This document shows, piece after piece, positions 26,718 to 35,160 of a DNA stretch of 46,643 nt (the first letter of the stretch is position 1; every line of letters starts with the position of its first letter). Origin of the DNA: Lachnospiraceae bacterium (GTDB taxonomy: Bacteria; Bacillota; Clostridia; Lachnospirales; Lachnospiraceae); contig JAEEOJ010000121.1 in NCBI GenBank assembly GCA_016284175.1, positions 1 to 46,643 of the forward strand, given 5' to 3'. Below the pieces are notes generated by a model, which did not search any database, had not been told where the DNA came from, and saw only the letters and a list, made by a program, of their open reading frames with translations. The position numbers and the translations under genes are program-made.

Positions 26718-28463
26718 TTATTCGCGGCCCTGTTCCTTAAACTCTTTGGCGTAATTGATAATCGCCTGTTTGTCGTCATCCTCGATACGACCCGTCGAGT
26801 CAATTCTCGAACAGATATCGGGATGTGAAATTTCAAAGTATTTAAGAAGTTTAACCATTTCATCCTGTATTTCTTTTACGGGAACATCCATAAAATACTT
26901 GTTTAATGCAACCGTTAAAAGAATTACCTGTTCATGCTGTGAATAAGGCTTGTACTGCGGCTGTCTTAAAAGATACATAAGACCGTGGCCGTAAGTAAGC
27001 TGTTTCTGCGTAGCTTCGTCAAGATCGGACGAGAACTGTGTGAACACTTCCATTTCCCTGTACTGTGCCAGATCAAGTCTTAATGAACCCGAAGATTTTT
27101 TCATGGCCTTCGTCTGTGCGTCGCCGCCGACACGCGAAACAGAAAGACCGACATTAACCGCAGGTCTCTGACCTTCAAAGAACAGTTCGCTTTCAAGGAA
27201 AATCTGTCCGTCCGTAATTGAAATAATGTTAGTCGGAATATATGCCGCAACGTCGCCCGCCTGTGTTTCGACGATGGGAAGTGCGGTAATTGAACCTCCG
27301 CCGAGTTCGTCACTTAAATGTGCCGATCTCTCAAGAAGTCTTGAATGCAGATAAAATACGTCTCCGGGATAAGCCTCACGTCCGGGAGATCTGTCAAGCA
27401 AAAGACTAAGTGATCTGTATGCAATAGCATGCTTTGACAAATCATCGTATACGATAAGAACATCCTTACCCTGATGCATAAAATACTCTGCCAGCGAGCA
27501 GCCTGAATAAGGTGCTATATACTGGAAAGGAGCTGCATCTGAAGCGGATGAGTTTACGATGATTGTATAATCCATTGCTCCGTGCTTTTTAAGATTGGTA
27601 ACCATCTGTGAAATAAGGCTGGCTTTCTGTCCTATGGCTACATAGATACAGATAACATCCTTACCCTTCTGGTTAACGATTGTATCAAGTGCAATAGCGG
27701 TTTTACCTGTCTGTCTGTCGCCGATGATAAGCTCTCTCTGACCTCTTCCGATGGGGAACATCGAGTCGATACAGAGGATACCTGTTTCCATGGGTTTGTC
27801 GACAGGCTGTCTTTCAATGATTCCGGGTGCGGGTGATTCGATGGCTCTGTAATCGTCCGCATCGATATCTCCCAAACCGTCAATGGGCATTCCCAAGGGA
27901 TTTATTACTCTTCCCAGAAATGCGTTTCCTACGGGAACACCGGCACTTCTGCCTGTTCTTTTTACCCTGCTGCCCTCACAGATGGAATCGGTATCGTCAA
28001 AAAGAATACAGCCGATTTCATCAGCTCTTAAATCAAGAACCATTCCTCTGATGCCTTCGGAGAATAAAAGAATCTCTCCGTAGGTTGCAGTCTTAAGTCC
28101 CGAAACGGTTGCAATACCGTCACCGATACTTGTAACCACACCGAATTCAACGGGTGCACCGCTCGGTGTCCAGTCTTTTATGTTCTCTTTGATTAGAGGA
28201 ATGATATTCGAATCCGAACTTGCCTTTTTGCCGACATTCTTTATCATTTCCTTGAACTGTTCGAGTCTTCCTGTATTAGTCCAGTCGTATACATCAGTAC
28301 CGACTTCGAGACGGAAACCGTCTGTTACGTTCTCGTCCTCAACCCATTCAATGAAAACTTCTTTATCATATTTTCCGGCAAGGAAACTCTTTAGTTTGTT
28401 TAACTGTGCTTCCGTTGGCTCTTTTGCCGCATAAAGCACACTGAAAACCGAATCGTTATACAT
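26718..28463 (-). CDS. atpA: ATP synthase alpha subunit with fused delta C-terminal domain
   Basis: A 581-residue alpha subunit, about 80 residues longer than usual. Residues 5-77 match the C-terminal domain of subunit delta (AtpH): SVLYAAKEPTEAQLNKL, the KYDKEVFIEW strand, VTDGFRLEVGTDVYD and TGRLEQFKEMI, corresponding to the family pattern GGfri.iG...yDgS..GrLe. A short linker leads to normal alpha, starting near IPLIKENIKDW. The P-loop GDRQTGKT is at 248-255, against 169-176 in E. coli alpha. I start at 28463: AGGA lies upstream and the ATG overlaps the atpF stop by 8 bases. An ATG at 28487 has no ribosome binding site. No separate atpH exists in the operon. Confidence 0.93.
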   Translation of the reverse strand: MYNDSVFSVLYAAKEPTEAQLNKLKSFLAGKYDKEVFIEWVEDENVTDGFRLEVGTDVYDWTNTGRLEQFKEMIKNVGKKASSDSNIIPLIKENIKDWTPSGAPVEFGVVTSIGDGIATVSGLKTATYGEILLFSEGIRGMVLDLRADEIGCILFDDTDSICEGSRVKRTGRSAGVPVGNAFLGRVINPLGMPIDGLGDIDADDYRAIESPAPGIIERQPVDKPMETGILCIDSMFPIGRGQRELIIGDRQTGKTAIALDTIVNQKGKDVICIYVAIGQKASLISQMVTNLKKHGAMDYTIIVNSSASDAAPFQYIAPYSGCSLAEYFMHQGKDVLIVYDDLSKHAIAYRSLSLLLDRSPGREAYPGDVFYLHSRLLERSAHLSDELGGGSITALPIVETQAGDVAAYIPTNIISITDGQIFLESELFFEGQRPAVNVGLSVSRVGGDAQTKAMKKSSGSLRLDLAQYREMEVFTQFSSDLDEATQKQLTYGHGLMYLLRQPQYKPYSQHEQVILLTVALNKYFMDVPVKEIQDEMVKLLKYFEISHPDICSRIDSTGRIEDDDKQAIINYAKEFKEQGRE

Positions 28464-28947
28464 TGCTTTCGTCCTTATTTGCGGCATTTAAAAACTCATC
28501 GTAAGTATCCAGATTTGAATCCAGTACGATTTTTTCGGTAGCCTCATTTACTATCTCAGCGATTTCTTTCTGAGCTTCACTTATAATTCTGTCATGTTCT
28601 GCGTTGGCTTTTTCTCTTGCTTTTTTAAGAATCTTCGCAGCTTCATCATTGGCAGCGGTAATAATCCTTTCCCTGTCGGCAAAGGTTTCTTTTCCGGCTG
28701 CTTCTTTCTGAGCGTTAATCTCGGAGTCGGCATTCTTTAACTTGTTTTCATACTCAACTCTGTTCTTTTCACTCTCTTCGATTTTGCCGTTAGCCTCTTC
28801 TTCGAGTTTCTTAAAATGTTCTTCTCTCTCGTCCATGATCTTTCTGACGGGCTTGTAAAGGATAAAATACAATCCGCCGAAAAGAATCGTGAAATTCAAA
28901 AGATGCAAAAGAATCTGCTGAACATCTATGTTAAGCGGTAATTTCAT
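28456..28947 (-). CDS. atpF: ATP synthase Fo subunit b
   Basis: The 163-residue peripheral-stalk subunit b. An N-terminal membrane helix (about 10-30, LLHLLNFTILFGGLYFILY) is followed by KPVRKIMDER and a long charged coiled coil. Length and layout are normal and no delta domain is fused to it, unlike the b-delta fusion of mycobacteria. The stop codon overlaps the chosen atpA start by 8 bases. AGAGGCAGG precedes the ATG. Confidence 0.95.
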   Translation of the reverse strand: MKLPLNIDVQQILLHLLNFTILFGGLYFILYKPVRKIMDEREEHFKKLEEEANGKIEESEKNRVEYENKLKNADSEINAQKEAAGKETFADRERIITAANDEAAKILKKAREKANAEHDRIISEAQKEIAEIVNEATEKIVLDSNLDTYDEFLNAANKDESNV

Positions 28948-28968
28948 AATTCCTGCCTCTTCTTAAAT

Positions 28969-29331
28969 TTACAAAATGAATACGATGAAAATTGCTACGA
29001 TCAAACCGTAAATAATAGCTGTCTCTATAAATACAAGGCCAAGCATCATCATGGTGAAAAGTCTGCCTGCTACTTCGGGCTGACGTGCTGTTGAATCTGC
29101 TACCTTCATAATTGCAAGACACATTGATACGGCACCCAAACCTGCTACTACAGATACAACAACTGCAGCTGTAACAGCCTTTGCAACTACAACGTCGTTA
29201 TCGTTTGTTTCTGCCTTTACGATAGCTGCATCATCGCTTCCTGCCGCATATACCTTTACGGGTGCAAATGCGATTCCTAAAGATAATGCAAGGAATAATG
29301 TCAAGATAAGAGCCTTAATGGAATTTTTCAT
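28969..29331 (-). CDS. atpE: ATP synthase Fo subunit c with N-terminal leader
   Basis: A 120-residue proteolipid, about 40 residues longer than usual. Residues 1-30 look like a cleavable signal peptide (KALILTLFLALSLGIAFAP, then VYAA). The two c-subunit helices follow at about 47-78 and 90-119, with the polar loop ARQPE (82-86) and the ion-binding Glu at position 103 (FIETA). The helix 1 glycine motif is eroded (GLGAVSMCLA). By alignment with the Ilyobacter c subunit, the Na+-ligand Gln is replaced by Met, so proton use is more likely. CGGAGG precedes the ATG, inside the end of atpB. Confidence 0.9.
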   Translation of the reverse strand: MKNSIKALILTLFLALSLGIAFAPVKVYAAGSDDAAIVKAETNDNDVVVAKAVTAAVVVSVVAGLGAVSMCLAIMKVADSTARQPEVAGRLFTMMMLGLVFIETAIIYGLIVAIFIVFIL

Positions 29332-29333
29332 TG

Positions 29334-30200
29334 TTAAACCTCCGAACTAACTGTTTTCTGTTTTTTAACTTTTATTTTTTTCTCTTTTTCTTTCTTTTCA
29401 GGTTTCTCGGTTACTTCACCGTAGAATATACTTGCAAGCATTGTAAGGACGTATGCCTGAATCAGTGCATGCAGTGCGGTAAAGAGCACACCGACAAATA
29501 CGGGGATAATAAAACTCGTAGCCATGTAGTAATATACGAGTTCGGTAACAAGCGCACCTGATATAAGAGCACCGAACAAACGAAAACTCATCGAGATGGG
29601 AAGCGAGAAATCTTTTAGAGTCTTAAGCGCTCCCATAGGTCCGTTTGTAATAAAGCCGTTAACCAATATGAACAAATATGTCGTACAGCCCATCATTATG
29701 GCACCATTTATATCCGAGAGCGGAGCACCAAGGGTTATCGGCGTTCCGTGAGTGGATATTGCCTGCACACCAATGAGTTCAAACATGGTTCCCGTAAATA
29801 TGTAAGTACCCGCGGCAAACATGTAATATTGCAGGAGCCTGTATTTATGAGGGCTGTTGCTTCTCGCCGTACCGTCGAATATTCCGACTACACTTTCCAC
29901 GGCTATCTGGAACTTGCCGGGGATAAGCTTAAATTTGGGTACTGCAAAGATTCGGATTAATAATGAAACAAAGAGTACAATTCCGGTAGTCCAGAATGCG
30001 GCTATAAGTCCGGGATTTACATCTTTTAGTCCGAATAACGAAACCTTGACGTTTTCGTGAAGAACTGCGTCCTTCATTACTTCCTTGATGGTTTCTTCCT
30101 GTACCCTGTTCGGATCGTTCGTCAGGATTATTCCTGCAATCAGGCAGGCAATCAGCACTACAAATATTGCAGCGGAGATTACTATCCTTTTCTTACTCAT
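29334..30200 (-). CDS. atpB: ATP synthase Fo subunit a
   Basis: The 288-residue subunit a, which forms the proton half-channels against the c ring. Five to six membrane helices are seen; the essential Arg lies in SFRLFGALISGALV and a further conserved segment in LIQAYVLTMLASIFYG. The C-terminus carries an unusually lysine-rich cytosolic tail (EKPEKKEKEKKIKVKKQK). It lies 27 bp after purC with AAGGA upstream and no terminator in between, so purC may be part of the same transcript. Confidence 0.96.
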   Translation of the reverse strand: MSKKRIVISAAIFVVLIACLIAGIILTNDPNRVQEETIKEVMKDAVLHENVKVSLFGLKDVNPGLIAAFWTTGIVLFVSLLIRIFAVPKFKLIPGKFQIAVESVVGIFDGTARSNSPHKYRLLQYYMFAAGTYIFTGTMFELIGVQAISTHGTPITLGAPLSDINGAIMMGCTTYLFILVNGFITNGPMGALKTLKDFSLPISMSFRLFGALISGALVTELVYYYMATSFIIPVFVGVLFTALHALIQAYVLTMLASIFYGEVTEKPEKKEKEKKIKVKKQKTVSSEV

Positions 30201-30227
30201 GAAGTATCCTTCTTTCTGTATGAAAAC

Positions 30228-31094
30228 TTATAATTTCTTACCTGTTAATTTTTCGTATCCTTCAAGATATATAGCGATGGTCTTATCAACTACTTCTTTT
30301 GGAAGTGTCCAGTTGTGACCCTCGTTTGCGGGGTTCTTTAACCAGTCTCTTGCAAACTGCTTGTCGTATGAAGGCTGTGAATGACCGGGTTCATATCCCT
30401 CGAGGGGCCAGAATCTGGATGAATCGGGTGTTAACATTTCATCACCGATTACGATTTCGCCGTTCTCATCGAGACCGAACTCAAATTTGGTATCAGCAAT
30501 AATGATACCTTTTGTAAGTGCATAATCAGCACATTTCTTATATAAAGCAATTGTGAGGTCGCGAAGCTTAGAAGCATATTCTTCTCCTTTTCCGGGGAAG
30601 CGCTTCTCAAGATAAACAACGCTCTGCTCGTAGCTTATATTCTCATCATGATCGCCTATCTCTGCCTTAGTGGAAGGTGTGTAAATAGGCTCAGGGAGTT
30701 TGTCTGATTCTTTTAATCCTTCGGGAAGCTTGATACCGCAAACGGTACCGTCCTTCTGATAACTTGCCCATCCGCTGCCTGTAATGTATCCTCTTACGAT
30801 ACACTCAACGGGAAGCATTGTGAGCTTCTTGCAAAGCATACTGTTGCCGTCAAACTTTTCCTGTCTGAAAAATTCGGGCATATCGTTTACGTCTACGGAA
30901 ATCATGTGATTGGGAACAATGTCCTTTGTCATGTCGAACCAGAACTTGCTCATCTGAGTTAAAACGGTTCCTTTCTTGGTGACAATGTTGTTTAAAATCA
31001 CATCAAAGCAACTGATTCTGTCAGTTGCTACCATGATTAACGTATCGCCGTTGTCATAAATCTCTCTTACTTTTCCTTCTTTTATGGGCTTCAT
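30228..31094 (-). CDS. purC: Phosphoribosylaminoimidazole-succinocarboxamide (SAICAR) synthase
   Basis: A 288-residue SAICAR synthase, which joins CAIR and aspartate with ATP in purine synthesis. Family motifs seen are EGKVREIYD, ATDRISCFDV, VECIVRGYITGSGW, IADTKFEFG and GDEMLTPDSSRFW. Length is typical of the long bacterial form. GGAGG lies 6 bases before the ATG. It has its own promoter and is followed 27 bp later by atpB without a terminator. Confidence 0.97.
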   Translation of the reverse strand: MKPIKEGKVREIYDNGDTLIMVATDRISCFDVILNNIVTKKGTVLTQMSKFWFDMTKDIVPNHMISVDVNDMPEFFRQEKFDGNSMLCKKLTMLPVECIVRGYITGSGWASYQKDGTVCGIKLPEGLKESDKLPEPIYTPSTKAEIGDHDENISYEQSVVYLEKRFPGKGEEYASKLRDLTIALYKKCADYALTKGIIIADTKFEFGLDENGEIVIGDEMLTPDSSRFWPLEGYEPGHSQPSYDKQFARDWLKNPANEGHNWTLPKEVVDKTIAIYLEGYEKLTGKKL

Positions 31095-31129
31095 CTCATC
31101 CTCCTTAGGACAAATTTTTTTCAGATTAC

Positions 31130-31158
31130 ATCATATTCCATTTTAATGTATAAATCAA
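31130..31158 (-). promoter_or_regulatory. Promoter of purC (and possibly the atp operon)
   Basis: On the minus strand TTGATT (31153-31158) and TATGAT (31130-31135) are 17 bp apart. The -35 box overlaps the stop codon of the preceding gene. The next downstream terminator is at 23887, after atpC. Confidence 0.6.
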
Positions 31159-32174
31159 TCATCATTTCTCTTTTTTAACTTCGTTAATTTCGAGATTTCA
31201 TAAAGCAGAAGTCCTATAAAAACCGTGCCTGAAGTTACAAACGAAACAACCTTCACTACAGCCTTAGGAGCAAGGAGGTCTTCCTCGTATCTGGCTATCT
31301 TTTCCCAGTAGGGATAAATGATGTCGTGATTCTGCATTGAACGGTATTTTTTGTTCTTGTAAATCATCCAGAGATTTTCCACACTGTAACGCGAGGAATT
31401 ATCGACTATTTCATATGTGGAACTGTCCATCGTGATCAGATCTGTCATGATATTTGCCGCAAAGTTTTTAATCGGATTGGGCATGCAGACTTCAAGACTT
31501 GTGATGTATAATGGCGCTTCTTCTGAATTGAGGAGTTCAAAAGGCACAAAAATCTCGGGTTTATCCCCTCTGGCGTAATTGTAAATCTTTCCTTCGCTTT
31601 TCTTGTAAACGCCCTTTACATAAAGCACTCTGTCGCCGAAGAGAACTTTCTGTCCTTCCACATTGCTTGAACCGAAAAGCTGCCATGCGGTTTCTTCATC
31701 CAGTATAACGCCGTCCTGCATCAGATCGTTTCCGGAAAAATATGTTCCGGACAAAAGTTTTACAGGATGGAATTTGAAGAAATCACCGCCTACAGCCATA
31801 CAGTTTACACCCATGGTTTTGCAGGGACCTTCAAGCGTTATGGTTGTTTTGGAAACATAACAGTCGATAAATCTTCTTGATTCCTCGCTCTCGGCAAAAA
31901 CAGAATTGAAATCCAGTTTTTCGTTCAACTCATATTCAAATCCGTCGACATCGGTTTTGGTGAAAAAAGCCGTATCTTTTATGAAAACAGATACATGAGA
32001 AGAATTACCGGATTTATCCCATCTCTTCGCAACCGTCTGATCCTGATATTTGTTGGCACCTATGGATATGATAATGCTCATAACGATACCGATTATCAGA
32101 GTGACTAAGGAAATAGCCAGGCAGACCGCTCTGTAATATTTTATTTTGGAAAGAAATCTTTTTATTTTTTCCAT
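31155..32174 (-). CDS. Reduced MacB/FtsX-like membrane protein
   Basis: A 339-residue protein with one N-terminal membrane segment (about 16-38), an extracellular domain of about 260 residues resembling the MacB periplasmic core, and only one C-terminal membrane segment (about 305-325). Seen in the core are GGDFFKFHPVKLLSGTYF and DGVILDEETAWQLFG, typical of ABC permease PCD domains. Classic MacB/FtsX permeases have four membrane segments, so the last two are missing. No frameshift is evident. No ATPase gene is nearby. Its ATG lacks a clear ribosome binding site and follows the HlyD-like stop by 3 bp, suggesting coupled translation. Confidence 0.7.
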   Translation of the reverse strand: MEKIKRFLSKIKYYRAVCLAISLVTLIIGIVMSIIISIGANKYQDQTVAKRWDKSGNSSHVSVFIKDTAFFTKTDVDGFEYELNEKLDFNSVFAESEESRRFIDCYVSKTTITLEGPCKTMGVNCMAVGGDFFKFHPVKLLSGTYFSGNDLMQDGVILDEETAWQLFGSSNVEGQKVLFGDRVLYVKGVYKKSEGKIYNYARGDKPEIFVPFELLNSEEAPLYITSLEVCMPNPIKNFAANIMTDLITMDSSTYEIVDNSSRYSVENLWMIYKNKKYRSMQNHDIIYPYWEKIARYEEDLLAPKAVVKVVSFVTSGTVFIGLLLYEISKLTKLKKRNDD

Positions 32175-32177
32175 AGT

Positions 32178-34220
32178 TTAATCGGCAAGTTTAACCTGAT
32201 CCTTGTTTTCGATATACTTTGAAGAATTTGTAATAACATATTCATAACCGAAAAGCTCAGCATCTACAGCTGTGACTTTATCATCCTGAGCAAGTACGGT
32301 TACATCCACTCTTTTTGCTATGTATCTTGAGCCGAAAGGTGTGCTCTTGGTATCAACAATCAAAACGAAATGACCGCTGTTGTCTTCATGAACTGCGGCA
32401 TTCGGAACTATTAAGTCATAATTGGAACTCTTCTCTCCGACAGAAAGTGTAAGATTCTGTCCGGGATTAACCGATTCGCCGGAAAGTGAAAATACAAGAA
32501 GCTTTCCGTCTCTTGAATTGTTTTTGTCGGGCTGAATGGCAACGAGATTGACATTTAAGTCACCGTAGTACCAGGAGTTTTCAACTGATACGGGATCTCC
32601 GACTTTAACAGCCTTAGCCTGCTTAGCATTGACAGGGAAAGAAAGTTTGTAGCCCTTACCGTCTATCTGAATAACTGCCGCAGTGCTGCCTGCTTCAATC
32701 TTTTCGCCGCCTGAATATGCCAGTGAAGTAATTTCACCGGTAACGGGGCTTTTAATCTCTCCGCCGAGTGCTTTGGCTTCAAGATCCTTAATCTCTTTTT
32801 CCTTCTTAAGAATTTCCTGATATTTTGATTCAAGACCCATCTTGGTCTTTTCTGTTGAAAGGTAATCTGCTCTGGAAGCTTCAAGTTTCTCAATCTTTGA
32901 TTTAAGATCGCCGATTTCAACAGACATATCATATTCCTGTTTCTTGAGGTTCTGATAATTCTGATTATTCTGGTTGTTTGAAGAATTTGCAGAATTCTTT
33001 TTGTTTGTAAGATTTGTATTTGCCTGATTAAGTGCAGCCTGCTTTGCGTTAACATCTGCCTGAGCATTGGAAATCTGCTCATCGGTAGGAGCGTTGGCGG
33101 AAAGTGCGTTTGCTTCGTCCATTGCTGTCTTGGCTGTATTTAAAGCAGCTTCCGCATCCTCTTTGTTTTTCTTGCAGGTATTGTAATTCTTTTCTGCGTC
33201 ATCCTTTGCTGTAAGAGCAGCATCCATTGCATCTTTTGCAGAGTTCATTGCCGTCTCGGCTTTGTTCATTGCTGCCTGAGCATCAATCCATGCCTGTTTT
33301 TTTGCATCATCATTTTGATCTGCATTATATTCATTTTCAGCAGTCTGGTATGCCGTCTTCGCATTGTTATAATCGGTTGTTTTGGTCTGATAATCATTAT
33401 ATTTGTTTGCATAGTCCGACTTCTTGGTTTCATAATCGGCCTCTGCTTCGTCAAATAATGTTTTTACACCCTTCTTGCTGTCTGTTCCGTAGAAATTGTC
33501 TTTCTCAGCGTTGTAATTTGCAAGTGCATCACTCTTTGCCTTTGCAATCTGTACTGCCTGGGATTTTGCTTCGTTTAAACTGTTCAAAATGCTCTTTGCA
33601 CTGTCAAGCGCAGTCTGAGCATCTTCCACAGCCTTTTCCTCTGCGGAATAATCAACTGTTGTCGAAGAACCTGAAGGATCGGTTACAGAAATCTGATGTT
33701 CAACTTCGGAATGCTTCTTTTCTTTTTCTTCAAGCTGGGACTTTAACGAATTGATTTCAGCATCCTTGCTTTCAAGAGTACTTAAAATTGTTCCCGTGGC
33801 ATTCTTAACGCCTGCCTCAACACTTGCAACCTCTGCCTGTGTCAGACCGCTTTCAAGGATAGTAAGTTCATAGTCACCCTTTAAACTATCAAGTTCGTTT
33901 TTCGCCGTGGTAAGTTCTTCACTTGTTTCTCCTAAAAGATAATAAATGATATCGCCTTCCTCAACATGATCTCCCACGCGAACGGGGCAGCTTTTAACTT
34001 TTCTGGTCTCATCGATAATAAGATTGTAAGGATCTTCTGCCTCAACGACACCGTCTCCTCTTACCTGTGTAGTTACCGGTCCGCTTGTTACAGACTGCGT
34101 ACTAACTTCGGGAAGCGTTCTGTTCATAATGGTATTGGAAAAAAATGTGAGAATTAACATTATCACAAGAAAAACAATTGCAATATTTTTAATGATTTCT
34201 CTCTTCTTCAAACTTTTCAT
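32178..34220 (-). CDS. HlyD/membrane-fusion-like adaptor with long coiled coil
   Basis: A 680-residue protein. An N-terminal membrane segment (about 11-31) is followed by half of a lipoyl/barrel-sandwich domain (VKSCPVRVGDHVEEGDIIYY). A coiled coil of about 390 residues rich in Ala, Asn, Asp and Lys comes next, then the second half of the lipoyl domain (EIKSPVTGEITSLAYSGGEK) and beta-barrel domains to the end. This is the order of HlyD/AcrA-type adaptors. The coiled coil is unusually long and of low complexity. It lies between the sugar-type permease genes (15 bp) and the MacB-like gene (3 bp). GGAGG precedes the ATG. Confidence 0.85.
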   Translation of the reverse strand: MKSLKKREIIKNIAIVFLVIMLILTFFSNTIMNRTLPEVSTQSVTSGPVTTQVRGDGVVEAEDPYNLIIDETRKVKSCPVRVGDHVEEGDIIYYLLGETSEELTTAKNELDSLKGDYELTILESGLTQAEVASVEAGVKNATGTILSTLESKDAEINSLKSQLEEKEKKHSEVEHQISVTDPSGSSTTVDYSAEEKAVEDAQTALDSAKSILNSLNEAKSQAVQIAKAKSDALANYNAEKDNFYGTDSKKGVKTLFDEAEADYETKKSDYANKYNDYQTKTTDYNNAKTAYQTAENEYNADQNDDAKKQAWIDAQAAMNKAETAMNSAKDAMDAALTAKDDAEKNYNTCKKNKEDAEAALNTAKTAMDEANALSANAPTDEQISNAQADVNAKQAALNQANTNLTNKKNSANSSNNQNNQNYQNLKKQEYDMSVEIGDLKSKIEKLEASRADYLSTEKTKMGLESKYQEILKKEKEIKDLEAKALGGEIKSPVTGEITSLAYSGGEKIEAGSTAAVIQIDGKGYKLSFPVNAKQAKAVKVGDPVSVENSWYYGDLNVNLVAIQPDKNNSRDGKLLVFSLSGESVNPGQNLTLSVGEKSSNYDLIVPNAAVHEDNSGHFVLIVDTKSTPFGSRYIAKRVDVTVLAQDDKVTAVDAELFGYEYVITNSSKYIENKDQVKLAD

Positions 34221-34235
34221 AAAATCCTCCTTAGC

Positions 34236-35159
34236 CTAACCTTTGACTCCGCCCTGATACGAAATTCCTTCCACGAGATAATCTTCGCCGTACAGGAAAA
34301 TCAAAAGGCTTGGTACCATATATACGCACGCAACCGCGAATGCAAGTCCTATTTCACCCGAGTTAATCTTGCTTAGGAAAATACTTAACGGGTGCAGATA
34401 CTCGTCTGCTAAAAGTATAAGCGGCTGTTCGACCATGTTCCAGAAATCTATAAATATCAGTATTGCTACCGAGTAAATCGCTCCTTTGCAGAGAGGAAGA
34501 CAGATTTTAAGGAATATCTTCCACTCACTCGCACCGTCCACTTTGGCGGCTTCGATGATTGAGGTCGGAATTCTCTTCATGTATTTGGTAAGAAGATAAA
34601 CCGCAAACGGAGAAAACATTCCGGGAAGCCATATTGCCCATCTTGTATCAATTATGTTTAACCACTTTGATACGAGGAAGTTAGGAACCAGTGTAACCTG
34701 ATAAGGCATAAGACATATGATAATGTAAACGAAAAACAGTATTTCCTTTAATCGCCCTTTAAGCCTCATAAAACCGTACGATGCCAGCAGCGCTATGACT
34801 AACTGGAATATCATAATCGGCACCGTATAAATAACCGAGTTCCAGAATTTGTACAGATAATCGGGGCTTTTAAAAAGTACCGACGAATACTGTTCAAAGC
34901 TTACCTTGTTCGGAATAAACTTGATGTAAACCGTATCGCTTACAAAAACTTTTCCGCCTTTTTCCGTCGTCGCGAAAATCTTTCCGTAGTTTGCGTTTAT
35001 TTCCGTTTCGTTCATAAAAGAATTGGTAATCGTCAAAACCGTCGGAAGCAGGAAAATAATTGCAAATCCGAGAGCTATGATGAAAAGAATCAGAGTTCTT
35101 ATAATTCTTTTAAAATGTTTTCTGAAACGTAATCTTTTGTCTCTTTTGTTCTGATCCAT
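34236..35159 (-). CDS. Carbohydrate ABC transporter permease (MalG type)
   Basis: A 307-residue inner-membrane permease with six predicted helices. The EAA loop that contacts the ATPase is well conserved (EAAKVDGASEWKIFLKICLP). It would import sugars or oligosaccharides with a MalF-type partner, an ATPase and a binding protein; the last two are not in this window. A large extracellular loop follows helix 1 (about residues 45-95). GGAGG precedes the ATG. It is 1 bp from the preceding permease gene and followed by the HlyD-like gene. Confidence 0.9.
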   Translation of the reverse strand: MDQNKRDKRLRFRKHFKRIIRTLILFIIALGFAIIFLLPTVLTITNSFMNETEINANYGKIFATTEKGGKVFVSDTVYIKFIPNKVSFEQYSSVLFKSPDYLYKFWNSVIYTVPIMIFQLVIALLASYGFMRLKGRLKEILFFVYIIICLMPYQVTLVPNFLVSKWLNIIDTRWAIWLPGMFSPFAVYLLTKYMKRIPTSIIEAAKVDGASEWKIFLKICLPLCKGAIYSVAILIFIDFWNMVEQPLILLADEYLHPLSIFLSKINSGEIGLAFAVACVYMVPSLLIFLYGEDYLVEGISYQGGVKG

Positions 35160-35160
35160 A

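Noticed and set aside
28969-29331. Na+-dependent c ring
   Set aside because: The Glu-Thr pair is compatible, but the key helix 1 Gln is Met, so sodium specificity is not supported.
31155-32174. Frameshifted or truncated MacB permease (pseudogene)
   Set aside because: The frame is clean, starts in operon context and ends with a normal positively charged tail; a reduced two-helix form is the simpler reading.
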